Source: Solen grandis (taxonomy: Eukaryota > Mollusca > Bivalvia > Adapedonta > Solenidae). Taken from it: a DNA stretch of 64,000 nt. Shown here in pieces: positions 41,710 through 55,200 of the stretch (its first letter is position 1; the number at the start of each line of letters is the position of its first letter). A model generated the notes under the pieces. That model searched no databases. It saw only the letters and a program-made list of their open reading frames with translations, and was not told the DNA's origin. A program made the position numbers and the translations under genes. The stretch lies in assembly GCA_021229015.1 (NCBI GenBank), contig CM037790.1:52261727-52325726 (forward strand), written 5' to 3'.

Positions 41710-43430
41710 TTTTTAAAATTGGAATTACTGGGTTTTTATTTAAAAAAAACAAACATGGATTTTAGAATTCAACGCGCCGGGGAAACGATTCCAAATACAG
41801 AAAACAGGATGATCCCTGTCATTGTGTATCTTATTTTTTATCTTTTTTTGGTTGCCTTGGAAACGTCTAGGATTTTACGTGTACAAAAAGAGTTTGAAAA
41901 CCCAACCCGGTGCTTTTTATGTTTCTCTCAGCGAGGGGTTTTCTGTGGGCTGCGCATCATCCGTCAGAGATCTAAAGCTCCACAACTTGTACAAACTTTA
42001 CCGACGGTGACATCTCCGGGGTTCGTTTTTTTCAAATTTTGTCAAGTGGAGGCAACATTTTTTTGTTTTTTTGTTATAGTTTTTGAAGGGTTACAGAAAG
42101 ATCTGAAAACCCTTTCAAATGGCAAATCTCGGAAAAAAAGGGCGCAGATTCTTTGGTTTCTTGATTCCAAGGGTTTCTTAGTTGCTGTACCAATTATTTC
42201 TTTTCGTTCACAACTATGAAATTACATCAAAAATTGAAAAAAACCGATTTTTAGTAAAAAAAACCATTACAAATATCACAGTATCAAGTGCAGGGTAACA
42301 CTTTTATTGAGTGGGGTTTTTCTTTAACGATGGGTTATTTTTGTTCTTCGACGCATTTGGTTGGGGCCCTATCGTGCTAACTGGAACATTATTAAACTTT
42401 TAGTATAAAAGGGAACGCTAGATATAGAAGGAGAAAATAGAAAGTGGGGGAAGCGCTTCAGAAAGAACCCCCTCTAAAGACAACATTGAAACTTTGGATT
42501 ACTGGAGAAAAACAGTGCCAATCCGTTTTGGAGAATGTTGCTGAGGAAATAAAACCAAAGAAGTCTTCAAAGTTTCGTGCCGTTCTTTTGATCAGGAGAA
42601 AAACGTTGGAATTTAAAAAATACATTCTGAGGAAAACAGAATTGAAAGACTTTCCACAGTACCGGAATCTGAAATCATTCTGAACATCAGGATGATTTGA
42701 CATTGTCCGATAACAACATTGCTGTATGCCAGCGCAAAAGGTGCGTTGATACAATACATTGATGAATCGTATTGTATTAGCGCGATGGAGCAATAGACAG
42801 GAACAGTATGGAAGCCAGCATATAACCGAGGAATTTTCGAGTTAACAGTCGTGGTGTTATTAAAAAATGTGGTCCTGGATGACATTGTGAATCGTTAAAT
42901 CCTTCTTTGCAAATTTTGGGATCAAAAGCGCACCTGCAGAAGCCAAACATGAAAATATACAAGATTGTCTAATTGTTCACCATTGCAAACACAAATTGCC
43001 GATAAAAATAAAGTCCAATCCCAATTTTTCTTCGGTTACAAAGCCTCCAAGGGAAGCTCCAACTACTGGTGTTGACATGACACGAATCGCCTGGAACAAG
43101 AAGACTACACTACCAGGCGACGTCGACCCACAAGGAAACACAAATTCTAAGACCGTTTCACGACGGGTGACATACATCATGTTGATTATCACGTCCACTT
43201 CGTTGTTTTGCGCTTCGCCGTACTTGATTTTGTCTTTTAGTGCGGGCCCGGATTCCCCAATTTGAATAAGTTTGAGCGGCTTCCAGCGAATGTGGTACAA
43301 CTTTTTTTCTAAGGTCGTACTCTTGAAGACCGTCGTCATTCCTGCTGTGTATGGTGTGTGTGATCCAAGATTCCGGGCGGCACTGTTCCAAATCTTAGAT
43401 GTAAATAATCAAAACATTAACTCTCAAGCA
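41710..43430 (+). pseudogene. Class A (rhodopsin-like) GPCR, broken by many frame changes
   Basis: Read across frames, the plus strand gives a seven-transmembrane layout without introns. TM1: IPVIVYLIFYLFLVAL (about 41812-41860). IL1/TM2: KSLKTQPGAFYVSLSEGFSV in the neighbouring frame (41888-41947). TM3: FCQVEATFFCFFVIVFEG (about 42045-42090), then LKTLSNGKSRKKRAQILWF leading into TM4 with GFLVAVPIISF (to 42215). A weak TM5 is near 42330-42400. A long charged third loop follows (42444-43150). TM6: RRVTYIMLIITSTSLFCASP (about 43163-43222). TM7 in another frame: VVLLKTVVIPAVYGVCDPRF (43308-43370), where IPAVYG stands for the NPxxY motif and DPRFR begins helix 8. The usual TM3 DRY is not intact. 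Ligand class is unknown. Frame breaks may be sequencing errors, so it may be a real gene. Confidence 0.6.
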
Positions 43431-44329
43431 TTCTTTTATTTACCGTTTTTTACTTGATGTTATATATATTTTGCGTAACACGTGTAATATCTTAAATAAA
43501 TAACGTCACTGCATTTTGAACGTGTTTAGTTAGCAGCTTGGGGTGATCACAATTTGCTCAAGAAATTATCAGCGACAATCGATTTTATGCTTCGGTGATC
43601 GTCGACATTGTGCTGGTACTACCTGAGGGTTAAAGAGCCTCCAGTTTCGTTTTACCATTTTATTTATACGAAACTTAGGAACCAGATCAAACCTGGGCCC
43701 ACATTTTTTTACCTTAATCATTTGGGAAACCAAAATCTTTGAACGTTAGGGCCTTTTTTCTAAATTTTACAAACCATGGGAAATAAGCGGGATTAGTGTA
43801 CAGGTGACTTAAGCGGGACAGCAAAGTAAGCTAAATGTAGGATATATTTTGCGTGACCGATAATTAAAATACCTTTCTAAAGTTTACAGATATTTTCTAA
43901 ATTTATCATTAAATCCAATATCCAATATCTTCACTGGGATTGCATTCGAGCAATGGTTGGCTAAACAAAGGAACATATGGCTTTTTTTGTGACATATTTA
44001 TAAAAAAAAGTTAAAAAAAGTCCACATTAATAAATTGTTTGTTTCCCCTCCCCCACCGACCCCCAAAAAAACACCTGACCAAATATTTTCCAGACTAGGG
44101 TCGGGAGAGGGAAAACAGGACTTTTATTAAAGGTGGCCCCAGGGACTCTACTGTACTGGGAAAATGTCGGTTTCCAGTTTACCCTTATTAATCAAAGTAT
44201 GAGTGTAACCAAACCCTGTTGCTGAAGTGCTAATTTTGATTTTAAACATGTGTTGTAATTACTGAAAGTATTGGATTACCAGGCGACATTTTCAAGTGTC
44301 TCGTATATTGACAAATATAAAAGTATATT

Positions 44330-47000
44330 TGAAGTTCAAGCAGGATTTCGCGGAGGTATCGGTACTACAGATAATATATTTTTTATTACAGTGATTGATA
44401 TCTCACATGATCAATAAAAGGAAAAAATAATTTTTGTTTTAATGGCGTCTGATAACATTGTAAGAAATAGTTTATGGTACAAATTAATCATTTTTGTATA
44501 AGAGATAAAATGTTTATGTATTGAAGGTATCTATGAAAGTGTTAAGTCGGTGTCAATTTTTAATAATAATGTTAATTAATGTATTTTTCTGTGTCTAAGG
44601 AGTACGTCGGGGAGAATGTTGATCGCCATTTTTGTTTCTTAATGATTTGAAGAGCATTAAGGTATGGAACCCTAAAGGACTCGGCAAATTAGGGCAAATG
44701 CCCGGCAAAGATCGACTAACTTCCGATATTCTTCGTAATAACACGCCATGATTCGGAATGTGGATTCTTTTTCATTAAGAAGTTCAATTCTGCTGTCTTT
44801 TTATCATTGTCACAATGCACAGTGCCGATTTTGCAAAAAAATTTGATTAAATTGTTAACCAAATGTAATGGTTTTGATTGGTACTCATTCTATTCAAATG
44901 AAAAAAAAATGTTCCTTTTTTTCTGAAAAAGAGAAGAAATAACCATTCCGAATTACTTCCGGTGACGTCATTTTTGGAATTCCCCTTTGGTTGTCAAATG
45001 GGATAATTGTGATTAAATGATGGTATTTTGAAAGGTTTTCCATAAGAAACAAATTTTTTAAAAAGGAAGGGTATCTTAATCAACAATAACTACAGTTAAC
45101 CCCAAGTTGTATAATTAAAAATTCCGAAAGCGGAAAATTGTGGGCAGTTTATTCTTTTGTACTAAGATTGAACGTATCTTGGGCAAATAGTTTTTGTAAT
45201 AAAACTCTTAGATATTTTTATTGAATGCTTAGACTTTTAAATTTTTAAAACAAAGTAATAAACTTGGAAATAAAATGCATAATTAAGAAAAATAAATCCT
45301 AGTTGTTTCAAAATGTTCAGTACAAAGTGGTGAAATTTTTTTCTTTTTGAGAAAACTTCACATAAAAAAATGTCGGATTTTTCTTCGAAACAATGTCATT
45401 TTTTTTCTGCTCATTATTATTCACTTTACAATGATTTTATAATAATCATTGAATGGAAAAAAGGCAAATAACTTGGAGTTGCGCTTTACATTGTACCTGA
45501 AAAGAAACGCAAAAGTACGAAAAAAGGACGCATAGAGACATTCTATTCTGTTTTTTTTCTGAGCATAGAAATTTGGGGCCAGGTAATGCATACTGTTATA
45601 CTTTATAATTTTTATGGTTATCCTATATAAAATTGTGCTTTTTCATGTTTGATATAGTATATGAAAAATTTTTAACGCTTGTCTTGAGAAATTTGTACGA
45701 AAATTATGTACTTTACCCTGAAGTGCAGTGTTGCTATTTTATAAATGGAGAAAAAAATATCAAACTGTAATATGAAGTTTTTTTTGTAAATGTTTTAATA
45801 TGCATTTTATCAAGTTCGCTATTATGTTTTTATAAAATTTTTCATTTTATATATGCCTTCGGTAAAATGAAAAATCAATTCATGAGGAAAATGTGGAAAA
45901 TTTTATAGCAGTTTTTTATACGTATACGCCACACAATTTGCCGAAAGCATTTCAATATGGGTTTAAATAGACAGAAAAATCACTTTTTTTTTAGAAACGG
46001 GTTAGAACTTTCTTAATTGCACAAATGCTTTCTTTTAAAAGTACAGAATAGAAAAAAACCCCAAAAAACCAGAATTCTAAAATTTCATGCATTAGGGTGC
46101 CCCTACCCTTTTTACTGAATGGTTTCAATGGTATTGAGTTATACATGACAAAAATTTTTTTTTCTACTTTCGCCCCGATGATTGTGGCATATTTTCAGAA
46201 ACTGATGAGGGTTTAGATTGTTTGCATGATTATTCTTCTAGGGGGAAAATTATTAATAAAGGTGCAAAAAAGTATTTAAGATAGGGTCAGGTTTTTACCT
46301 AAAAATATACGGTTTACTTTTAACTGAGTATTGTGGAAAATAGTCAAACATTTTTCATATTAAATTGAGATTTTATTTTCTCGAAGTTCATTATCAGAAA
46401 TTCACACAAAGCTATTTTTTTTCATAAAATAAATATTTTTTTTAACTTTACACATGTTAATGTAAATCACTTTCAATTATCATTTAATAACTTTTATACT
46501 CCCAATTTTAAATTATGCATGTGAGATCTTGGGTTCATTTAGTAGAAACAGAGCGTTTTTTACATGCTATATATTTTAAGCGAGTTTTTAAATGGTTTAA
46601 TAGTTGTTTATGAAGGTTCAAATGAAATAAAATAATGTACCAATGTTTAAAATGTATAATGAAGGATCTAAAGCGTTTCCAAATAAAGTATAAGTTACAC
46701 TTGTCAAGGTTTATATTATCTAGAATGGGTTTACTTGATGTTTGCCTAGCTGAAATTGCTAGAAATATTTATTTTTTCTGATTATTTTCGTGCAACTTTC
46801 AAAGGCATGGAATGACTGATTACAAAATTCTTGAAGAGCAATTTTTTTTAAAAAGAAATTATCAAACTCGAGTTTCAGTTTTATTTTATCAAATGTGTCT
46901 ATAACGAAAATTAGATAAGCTATTATGTTTATCATCTCAAACTTTGGCTGTAAAAATTTGGGTTTGATGGCAAATTTTCCTTTGAATAATAGAAAATGCA
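44330..47000 (+). pseudogene. Non-LTR reverse transcriptase relic
   Basis: Plus-strand frames carry EVQAGFRGGIGTTDNIFF (44332-44380), MASDNIVRNSLWYKL (44441-44485), IYESVKSV (about 44529-44552) and RSTSGRMLIAIF (about 44601-44636, in place of RQGxxLSPxLF). Much further on, ILNYACEILGSFSRN lies near 46510-46550. This order matches the RT fingers, palm and C-terminal region of mollusc non-LTR elements. The catalytic YADD block could not be found between them. Many frameshifts. Confidence 0.65.
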
Positions 47001-50000
47001 TAAGATTTTGTTGAAAATGAAAAAAAAATTTTACTTTTTGCTAGAATGTAAAGTATACATTGATTTACGTAAAACAAAAATATACCAAGAATGTATTGGT
47101 TTCGCCCGAAAACATGCACAATTAGTTCAATTATTTGAATCAAAAAATAAAAATACCATCAAGTTTTAAAAACTTTCGAGATAAGAAATTCCGTTTTTGA
47201 TATTGTTTTTTGATGTGCATTTGATATTGTATATGATGTGTTTTATAAGTTTTATGTACATGAGAGAGCGGAAGTGAAGACATTTAGGGCTATATGTATA
47301 CTTCAGAAACAGCACCTTTCTCCGCAAAATTGTATCCTAATGATGTACGATATATAAAATGTCTCATAATATTACTAAGCACGGACTTTTAATCACCATT
47401 ATACACATAATTCATTTTATAACTGGCCAATTAATCAATATTTATATATGCATTGTCAAATTTAATGCAGCAGATTTATTTATATATATTGTTATAATGT
47501 CGCCATGTTACCCCATGTACCGTTCATGTATGATGTACATGTATCTAGTCACCTGGATTTAAGGCCTATAGAACTTATGAAATTAAAACTATTCATGTAT
47601 TGTGTAAATAAAGGGTTGTGTGGGGAAAAAAAAATAGAGATGAGAGAGGCATGCACAACTACTTTTTTACCCGATTTTTTTTAATCAGATGGTGTCATGT
47701 AATGAATGGAAATGAAAATCTACTTAAAACACATATATAAATAAACTTATGTTTTTTCTTTAAAATTTTTATAAATAAAACTACAACAAAAAAACAAAAC
47801 AGAGTGGTGATTTTTAATGTTTTTAAATGATATATTATTTCCTACTTTATCTGGCTTGTTTTTTAATTTAACATCGCCTTTACTTTATCTTTAAATTTAA
47901 ACCCATATCAAAACCTTACAATCTTACTTATTCATAGAAACTACCCGCGCAGTTGATGCATGCCCTTAATCGCTAGTAAATCACAGGCTTTTCTTAATGC
48001 TGACATAATTTTGATAAATGTTAATTTATTATAGCCGCCTACAGATTTGAGATATAGCAAAATGCCAGTGTCATTATACATAATTAGTAAGCCATTAATA
48101 CGAGTACAGTGGACGTCATTTACATATGCCTGATTCCAATTTCGTGATTTAGTTAGTCGATATCACAGATCATGATATTATAATCGTAAACAATTCGCTG
48201 AGTACCGTAACGCTTTTTATTTAATTTATTTTAAACAACTGATCTTTTTCCGTAATAGATCACTGTCACGTGATGTGTATCACACAACTTAAGTTATTGG
48301 GGAAATTTGCAAGATTACTGAAATTTCATATCAAATTTTACTAATCGAGTTCATGAAAATGTCATTTTCGTGAACTCGTTTCGCAAAATTTGATATAAAA
48401 TAACAATTAAAGTCAGATTCTTTCAACATTTCAAGAGTTTTATCTTAAAAAATACGTAGTAAATATTTAATCCAAAAACTATATCTTAAGAAAATTTGAA
48501 TTAATTTTTTTAAGGTTTCCTAGAAGAACTACCTTAAAATCTATATAGACAGTTTCGTCGGATAAAACCAACGGCTGTGATAACGCTCCTCTACATACAT
48601 GAATGGAGAAGGAATTTACTGTAGGTGTCCGACGATGTAAAGGCAGTTAAACTCACTAAACCAGTGAATTAATACCAAAGACATATTAAACAGAGATAGG
48701 AAACTACTGTAAAAGCCAGTGGAAAATATGTTTAGGCACACAGCAGATCATTGAATCTTGTAACTTTAAAAAAGAATATGGAAAAATCACAGAGGAAAAT
48801 GTAACGATACTATAAAATAATCATTTCTCTACTCCAGTTTGATTTGTTTTATTATTTTTTTTTTAAATCATGATTTAAATTCAACCATAAAACAACACAT
48901 TTTACATAGTTTTCACCATGCAAGTACTTTTCTATCTTAAATAAAACTTTTATTTCATGACTTATCTTAATAAATAAGGTATCATTTTGATGGTAATGTA
49001 ATGTTATATTGTGAGATACAATTTACTTTCACATATCTTCAATGGAAAAAAGGAAAATTTGAAAACGTGACTTTTCGAGAATTGGACAATTTGCTACGTG
49101 CTTTTTTTGTGAGATTTATACTAGTTGCCAATTTTTGTTTAACAGGTCTTTGATTATTACAGGAAGAATTTAACTAATAAAATGGATAAATTCACCCAGA
49201 ATGGTCTTTATTGTAATTGACCACTACTTACATCAACTTTTAAATGTACATATAAAGGAATAGCTCCAGTGTCTTTGGATTTTTCCCAGGTCACATAATC
49301 TAGAATTGATCTGCAAAACGTGGCAGGACTATATCTATCTCAAGTAGGACATAGTTTCCAAATGACTGAAATACTGTCGACGGACCCTAAACCTAACAAA
49401 CAAACACGCGTTAAAATATTTGGATATAGGTGTTGAAATTAAACATAGCACGACATAAAGACGGCATCGTTATCATTAAGGTCCTGTAAAACTCTTGCAA
49501 ACTGGTAAAAATACATACCAAAATTGTGTAATTATCACTTATATACCAATACCCACTTCAATATATGGATTTATGTCGCTTATCGACACATTCCATCAAA
49601 TTTCGAACTCGGACGACTGTCTTTGTCAGTCCATAGTAACATTATTAAATAGAGACTATAACTTTAGCCAACATAAGCTTGAAAAGAAAATGTTCATAAA
49701 TTTAAGTGTACTAGTTATTTTAATAGCATTAAAATAAAAATAAAAATCTTTGATATAATTCATGATAAAAATATCACATAGTTTAACATGAGAAATGCTA
49801 ACTTAGAAACAAATGAGAGATTGTGACCTATCTGCATGTATTTGGGCAATGATTAAATAAAATCTATAAGCTTGTTCGTTTAATATAAAATTATATATTT
49901 CGCTAATCAGAAAATCAGCTGTAACTAAATTAATTCAATATTTGCATGTATTTAATAAATGTTTGCTGATTGTTGTTCAGTATACAGGTTGTTTTCAAAT

Positions 50001-51150
50001 ATATGTTACACTTTCAAAGTTATGTAGCAAATACAAAAATTCAAGCTGACGATATCTTGTACAACATTTTAAAGGTCAGACAATGTAGTTTTTCTCTATT
50101 ATTTTGTTCGGGAAAATGTTACTTTTGCTTAGGAAAACGTTCGTGTGGTGACATCATTTATGACGTAATCAAACGTCGGATGTTTTTTCCACATAGCGCT
50201 GTCTTGAAAAAAAGTGTTCAGGAAATTTTAAATTGTATTTTGTAAGAAAAAACATTTTTTTTTTTTTTGCAATAAGAAGTATAGAAATATGTTTCCAAGA
50301 GAAAGACATAATCAGTAGATAAAAAATAGAAATTTGGTACGGAATCAGTCTACTCGGTCATAACGTAATAACAATAGGACGTCCAAGGACAGGGCGTTGT
50401 TAAAAAATATTGAGTAAATTAGACACGCCGCAAAGGTCAGTGAGAAGGTTTTTGTCAGATAATTACCAGTGGTGTTTACAGAACTTACTATAGGATTTTA
50501 ATCCACGCCATTTTCTATTCCCCCACTTCAGCATTTTAATGAAAATTTATTGCCCATTGCACCAGATTGGAATTTTGCGAATGGAATGCGGACAAAAAGG
50601 TTTATGATGAATCCATTCTGTCGCCGCAAAACTCCGCCGCAGTAGTTTCCTCCCTTACAGTTGCTATAACCATGCCACCAGAATAGATTTTGGCTGATAT
50701 AGGCGGGTTTTATTTTTTTAACTTTTGCTGTTTTGAATATTCCACATTTTCGTTTATTTCATGAAAATAAATTCATGATTTCAAAAAAAAATAAAAATCT
50801 AATCTATAACATTAATTAAAAAAACTAAAAATGTTGGCCCCAAGGTTTCAACATCATCACGTGATTTGTGGGGTGGCTTTTTTAAATCGGTAGCGTGACG
50901 TAATCGGTGCGGGGGAGTTTGCTTCCCCGGCCCTAACCCAAATTTGGGATTTTTTATTGATTTCCTTAAGAAAATTTTGTACTGACCCGGGCCTTAGTCT
51001 AAAAAAGAATCTGAGGCATCATGAAAGAACTGATAAAACTCAGATTTTTGTAATGGGGTGATAGTCAATTTGATGAAGAGACTGTTGCGGGGCGACGTCA
51101 AAATTGGGTCATTTGAACATCGGCGAAAAACATATGTTTTTTTAAAGATG
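47001..51150. other. No gene recognised
   Basis: AT-rich sequence with the 48324 palindrome and a SINE-tail-like motif near 49360 (AATGACTGAAATACTGTCGA shape). Frames under 92 codons show no family pattern. A 29-bp T run lies at 51158-51186. Confidence 0.5.
48324..48400. repeat. ~38-bp imperfect inverted repeat, almost no loop
   Basis: ATATCAAATTTT ... CGAGTTCATGAAAATG faces CATTTTCGTGAACTCG ... AAAATTTGATAT across a single T at 48362. A handful of mismatches in the middle of the arms. Confidence 0.75.
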
Positions 51151-51157
51151 TCGGCTG

Positions 51158-51190
<33 letters not shown>

Positions 51191-51324
51191 TTATATACAG
51201 TCATGTTATAAAATTTCTTTGCCCTTTTTATAGGTAAGTTTTTTTTTGGTTTTTAACAGTATCTTTAGCAACAAATTTTTTTAAACGCAGAATAAATGAA
51301 ATTTATCAAAAGTCTTTTAAAATC

Positions 51325-52220
51325 GTTTGGGCTGTTTATTTAGTTCATAGTGAATTTCGGGGGGGTTTCATTTTTAGGGTAGCGCACTAGGGGTCTACGT
51401 TGTCTTTTTCACTTCCGCCAAGGAAAACGCCCCCATTCTAAACGGGTCCCCCAAAAAAAAGCTTTTTACCCCCTCTTTTTTTGTTTAAAAACAGCCCACC
51501 ACGATGTAAGTACAATGTAAAAATGTTTTGTTGAATATTTTCTACATATTTGCCTAATTTTGTGTCATATAAGTGTTATTTAACACGTTTGGTTTTAGAC
51601 TGTGTCTGTTCGTTTTCCAAATTTCATTTCGTACTTGCTATGTTTCGGTATTTTTCTAATTTTCATAACCGTTGTACCCCTTCAATTGTATTGTTTTGTT
51701 TATCATGCATATGCTGTTTTGCAGTTGAAATTTTAAAGTGTTGCTGCCGTTTAGTTTTGAACGAATCTAAATTTTTCTGCGTCATTATTTCTCAAAACCA
51801 TGTTAGGTCTTTTCAGTTTTGGGTTATAAATATAAGCTGTTGTTTATTTTGTTCATTGTCTTTAACATTTTGTAAAAAAGTAGGGTAGCACATTTTTGTC
51901 TAATTTTTAAATAATGCCTAGCTTTTTAGTTATCCAGCTTTTGGGGTTTTAAAAGTTGTGTCATTCTTTCAGTTCAAAAAATATATATTTATATATAAAT
52001 ATATTATCAAAGGTTTGGTCCTTATGGAATGCTATTAGCTTAGGCAATTGCGGGGTTTTCACTAAGCTAACTAGCTTAAATTACTTATCATAAAAAGCTT
52101 TATATAGGTTTGTTTGATATCTTTTGTATTTTCAGTTTTTTTACCATATCACATCACAATAAAGGGTTTAACTGTCTGCACGGATTTTTGGGTTTTTTCC
52201 TTTGGACCCCCTAGGCAAAA
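51325..52220 (+). repeat. Left copy of a ~0.9-kb direct repeat, possible LTR
   Basis: It shares with 58045-58905, in order: TTCATAGTGAATTT, TTGCCTAAT, TTGCTGCCGTTTAGTT, TTCATTGTCTTTAACATT, ACTTATCATAAAAA, TTTTGTATTTTCAGTTTTT, TAACTGTCTGCACGGAT and CCCCTAGGCA. Similarity may reach further left to about 51230. TG..CA ends and AATAAA near the right end fit an LTR. Identity is reduced by many small indels. Confidence 0.65.
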
Positions 52221-55200
52221 ACAGTAAAAAATCGTGATGAATGCAAGAAAATTTAAAAAAAATCATAAACCCCCGACCTACAAAGGAAAGATGAACGTTC
52301 GAAGAGAAATCAGATTTCCAAAGGGAAACTTAGTAAATTAGAGCAAACATTGAAGAAATAAATATGAAAGTGAACCCACTTGGTTTTCAAGACAGTTGAA
52401 GACTTTTAAGACATCTAGAAAGAGAACTTTTCAAAATTCTATGATCTTACAACAAAGTAAAATTTTTTAAAGAATTTATATCCTATCTCGAGTTGAAAAA
52501 GAGGACTTGGGTTAACAACATTAAAAACAAAGTTGAAAAGTTGCAGAAAAATTTCCAAGAGTTTATAATCGAATAGATAGTTTAGAGAGGCCTTTTTAGG
52601 AAGTTTGTCCGAAAGATCTTCTCTAGTGCCCCGACACCCGTAAGGGCCGATGCCAGAGGATGCAGCTCAAATTTAAAAATGGGGAAGCTGAATTAAAGAA
52701 GAAGGAGTATATTAGAACGCAGGCAGCTGTCGAAGTGCTGAAATTTCCCCGAAAGAACTGAGTTAGAAAGATAAAATTTTTGCCCCTAGAACAAAAAATT
52801 TCGTGAACCGAATCTTCAGAGGCTTTAGGCTTTCGTGGGGGTTCCTTCTTTAAAAAATTCCTAAGCAAGGGGTGTAAAAAGAGCCTAATTTTTTTTGGCT
52901 CAGAATAGAAATGGGTTTGGACCAAAAAAGAAAATTTGAACCCTGCCGCACCCCTTTCATACCGTCAACAAACCAATGAATCCCTTCTGAGCAGTGTATA
53001 AATTTCCTGATAAAGAAAAACTTTGCTGTCAAGGTTTTCACAGTTTGAGGGATGACCTTGAACTATCAAATTTGGGAAAGGAACTTCAAAACAGTCAAAG
53101 AACTTAGGTTTTGATTTTGAAGAATTGGGGACTTGCTGGGAAGGGCTCGGACACAACCAGAAAACAGGAAAATCAATCAGAGCTCCCACGAAAAAAACCC
53201 TAAAGACCCCTAGCTAGAGTTTGGGACAGACCGATAACTTGGGAAAACCCGGTTTGGGTGGAACAAGAAAACAAAAAAAAGCTAGCAGTTTCCCAAAAAT
53301 TAGGCCCCAAAAGACAATAACGCTATATGACCTTTAGACTAGTTTCCAGATAGAATTTTGAAAGAGGCCCCAAGATACGAATCGATGTTATCTTTTTTTT
53401 GGTTTGTGGGTGTTTCCCTTTGTCTAAAAATTTGTCCCTAGGGAAAGAGGGTATCGAAAGCGTCAAAGTACAAAAAACACATAAGTTTTTCCCCCCCATT
53501 CAATTCTTTGCAAACTTTTGCATTCTTGCAAAATAAAAATGACCCCCCCTTTTTTCGAGGGCACTCCGCTACTTTACCCCACCCTTTCGTTTAAAAAATT
53601 TTTTTTAAAAAAAACATGACCGCGATTTCAGAGTCCAAGTCTGCAGGATCGACCAGAATTCCCCAAAAAAGTGTCCAATTAAAAAATTCTATCATCATCT
53701 TAGGGTTCGGAAATTTCTTAAAAAATCTCATAAAGGGGGAAAGTAAAATTGTTAAAAAATTAAATTGTGTTTTAAGTGTATGTCTTCTGGGGATCTGTCG
53801 GAAAGAATTTCCGAAAAATCAGTGTGAAAATTGGGGGGAAAGAAACTTCAACCGTGCCATGGCAATCAGGGCAATGGGGTAAAAGGTCAAGCTTTCCAGG
53901 AAAGGGCGAGGCCACAATCCTGGGGGGGGGGCCCCAAAGAAAAACAGTCAAATACGTGTTGTTTTTGTAAATGTCAAAATTGAGGGTTTGCAATGGTGCA
54001 TCTTTCCAAGTTGTTCTTATTGATATCGTGTAGATCTAACCAGATCAAAATTGAGAATTTATGGTAATGATGATCAGAGTAATTGTTCATTTGCTGGGCC
54101 CCAAAAATTGTTGACAAAAAAGGGGGGATATTCACAAGAAAGACAGTATACAATAAATTCTTGTACGGTTCAACATCGCAGTGGTCGTCTTGACCATTGT
54201 ACATAGAATTTAGATATTTTTCGTACAAGATTCCGAACTTGATTGAGTGTACAAAACCCATAATAAACGGGAAATTTGTACACCGTATCCAAGTTTTTCA
54301 ATTTCCAATTTGAAAAGTAGCGATTCCGAAGTTGAGACAATGGGGGACATTTTGATTCTCTTTGGGAAGAGATGTTTTTGATGCAATCAGTATTAAGAAA
54401 GTTATGGTCAATTTTGGCACCATTTGCACAACGATGGGGATTAGGTTTGTTTTTTTTTATGGGTGAATATGTCTTGAAAAACCAAATCATTCTCATTTTG
54501 TAGTAATGTGAACAAAACCAAATTGTTTACCGAATGGTGCCACTTGTTCGCCGGCACTAGTAAGTATTCCATTAAATTTCCCGGGGCATGGGGATTACCC
54601 GTATGATTGTCTTCTTTAGGCTTTCCCGATGACAACAAATTTCCACAGTAGTATGGGGAATTTTCCACGATGGACAATAGTTTCAGTAAAAAAAAAAACG
54701 ACAGGGTGAAGGGTGCCCTTTTCCTTTCAGTCTCCTGGGCGTAAGTTCCCCTAACAAAAGGTCCCCAAACATTAAACGTGCAAAAATCTTTATTCTTTGC
54801 GCAAGATAAATAAAAAGCAACATTGTGTAGTTTTCATGTGCGGGGTCATTCCCAAGGGCCCCGCTGAATAGCACCATTTAGATGCTTGTAAAGAATGCGG
54901 GTACTTCCTTTTTTTGGTGTCTAAAATTTCCAAAAACCTGTAAAATGCAATTTTTTGATTTCGTCTGCAAAAATGTGAAGCTTGTCTCTGAATGCGGTCT
55001 TGTTTAAAGGGGGCCCGATCTTGGTTTAAAAGCTTTGTAGGCTGCTCCACGCTTTAGATCAGATAATTGCAATTATGGCCGCATTGAGCAATGTTTTTTC
55101 TTTTCAGTGGCGGGAACACTAGGAATTTCTTTGGATTTTTTTGGTACGAAGAAATGATCCAAATCAAAGTTGATTTGAGTATAGAAATTGCAAACATGCT

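Noticed and set aside
42458..43391. Several minus-strand frames of 60-120 codons
   Set aside because: The plus strand of the same DNA carries ordered GPCR transmembrane blocks; the minus frames have no recognisable family pattern.
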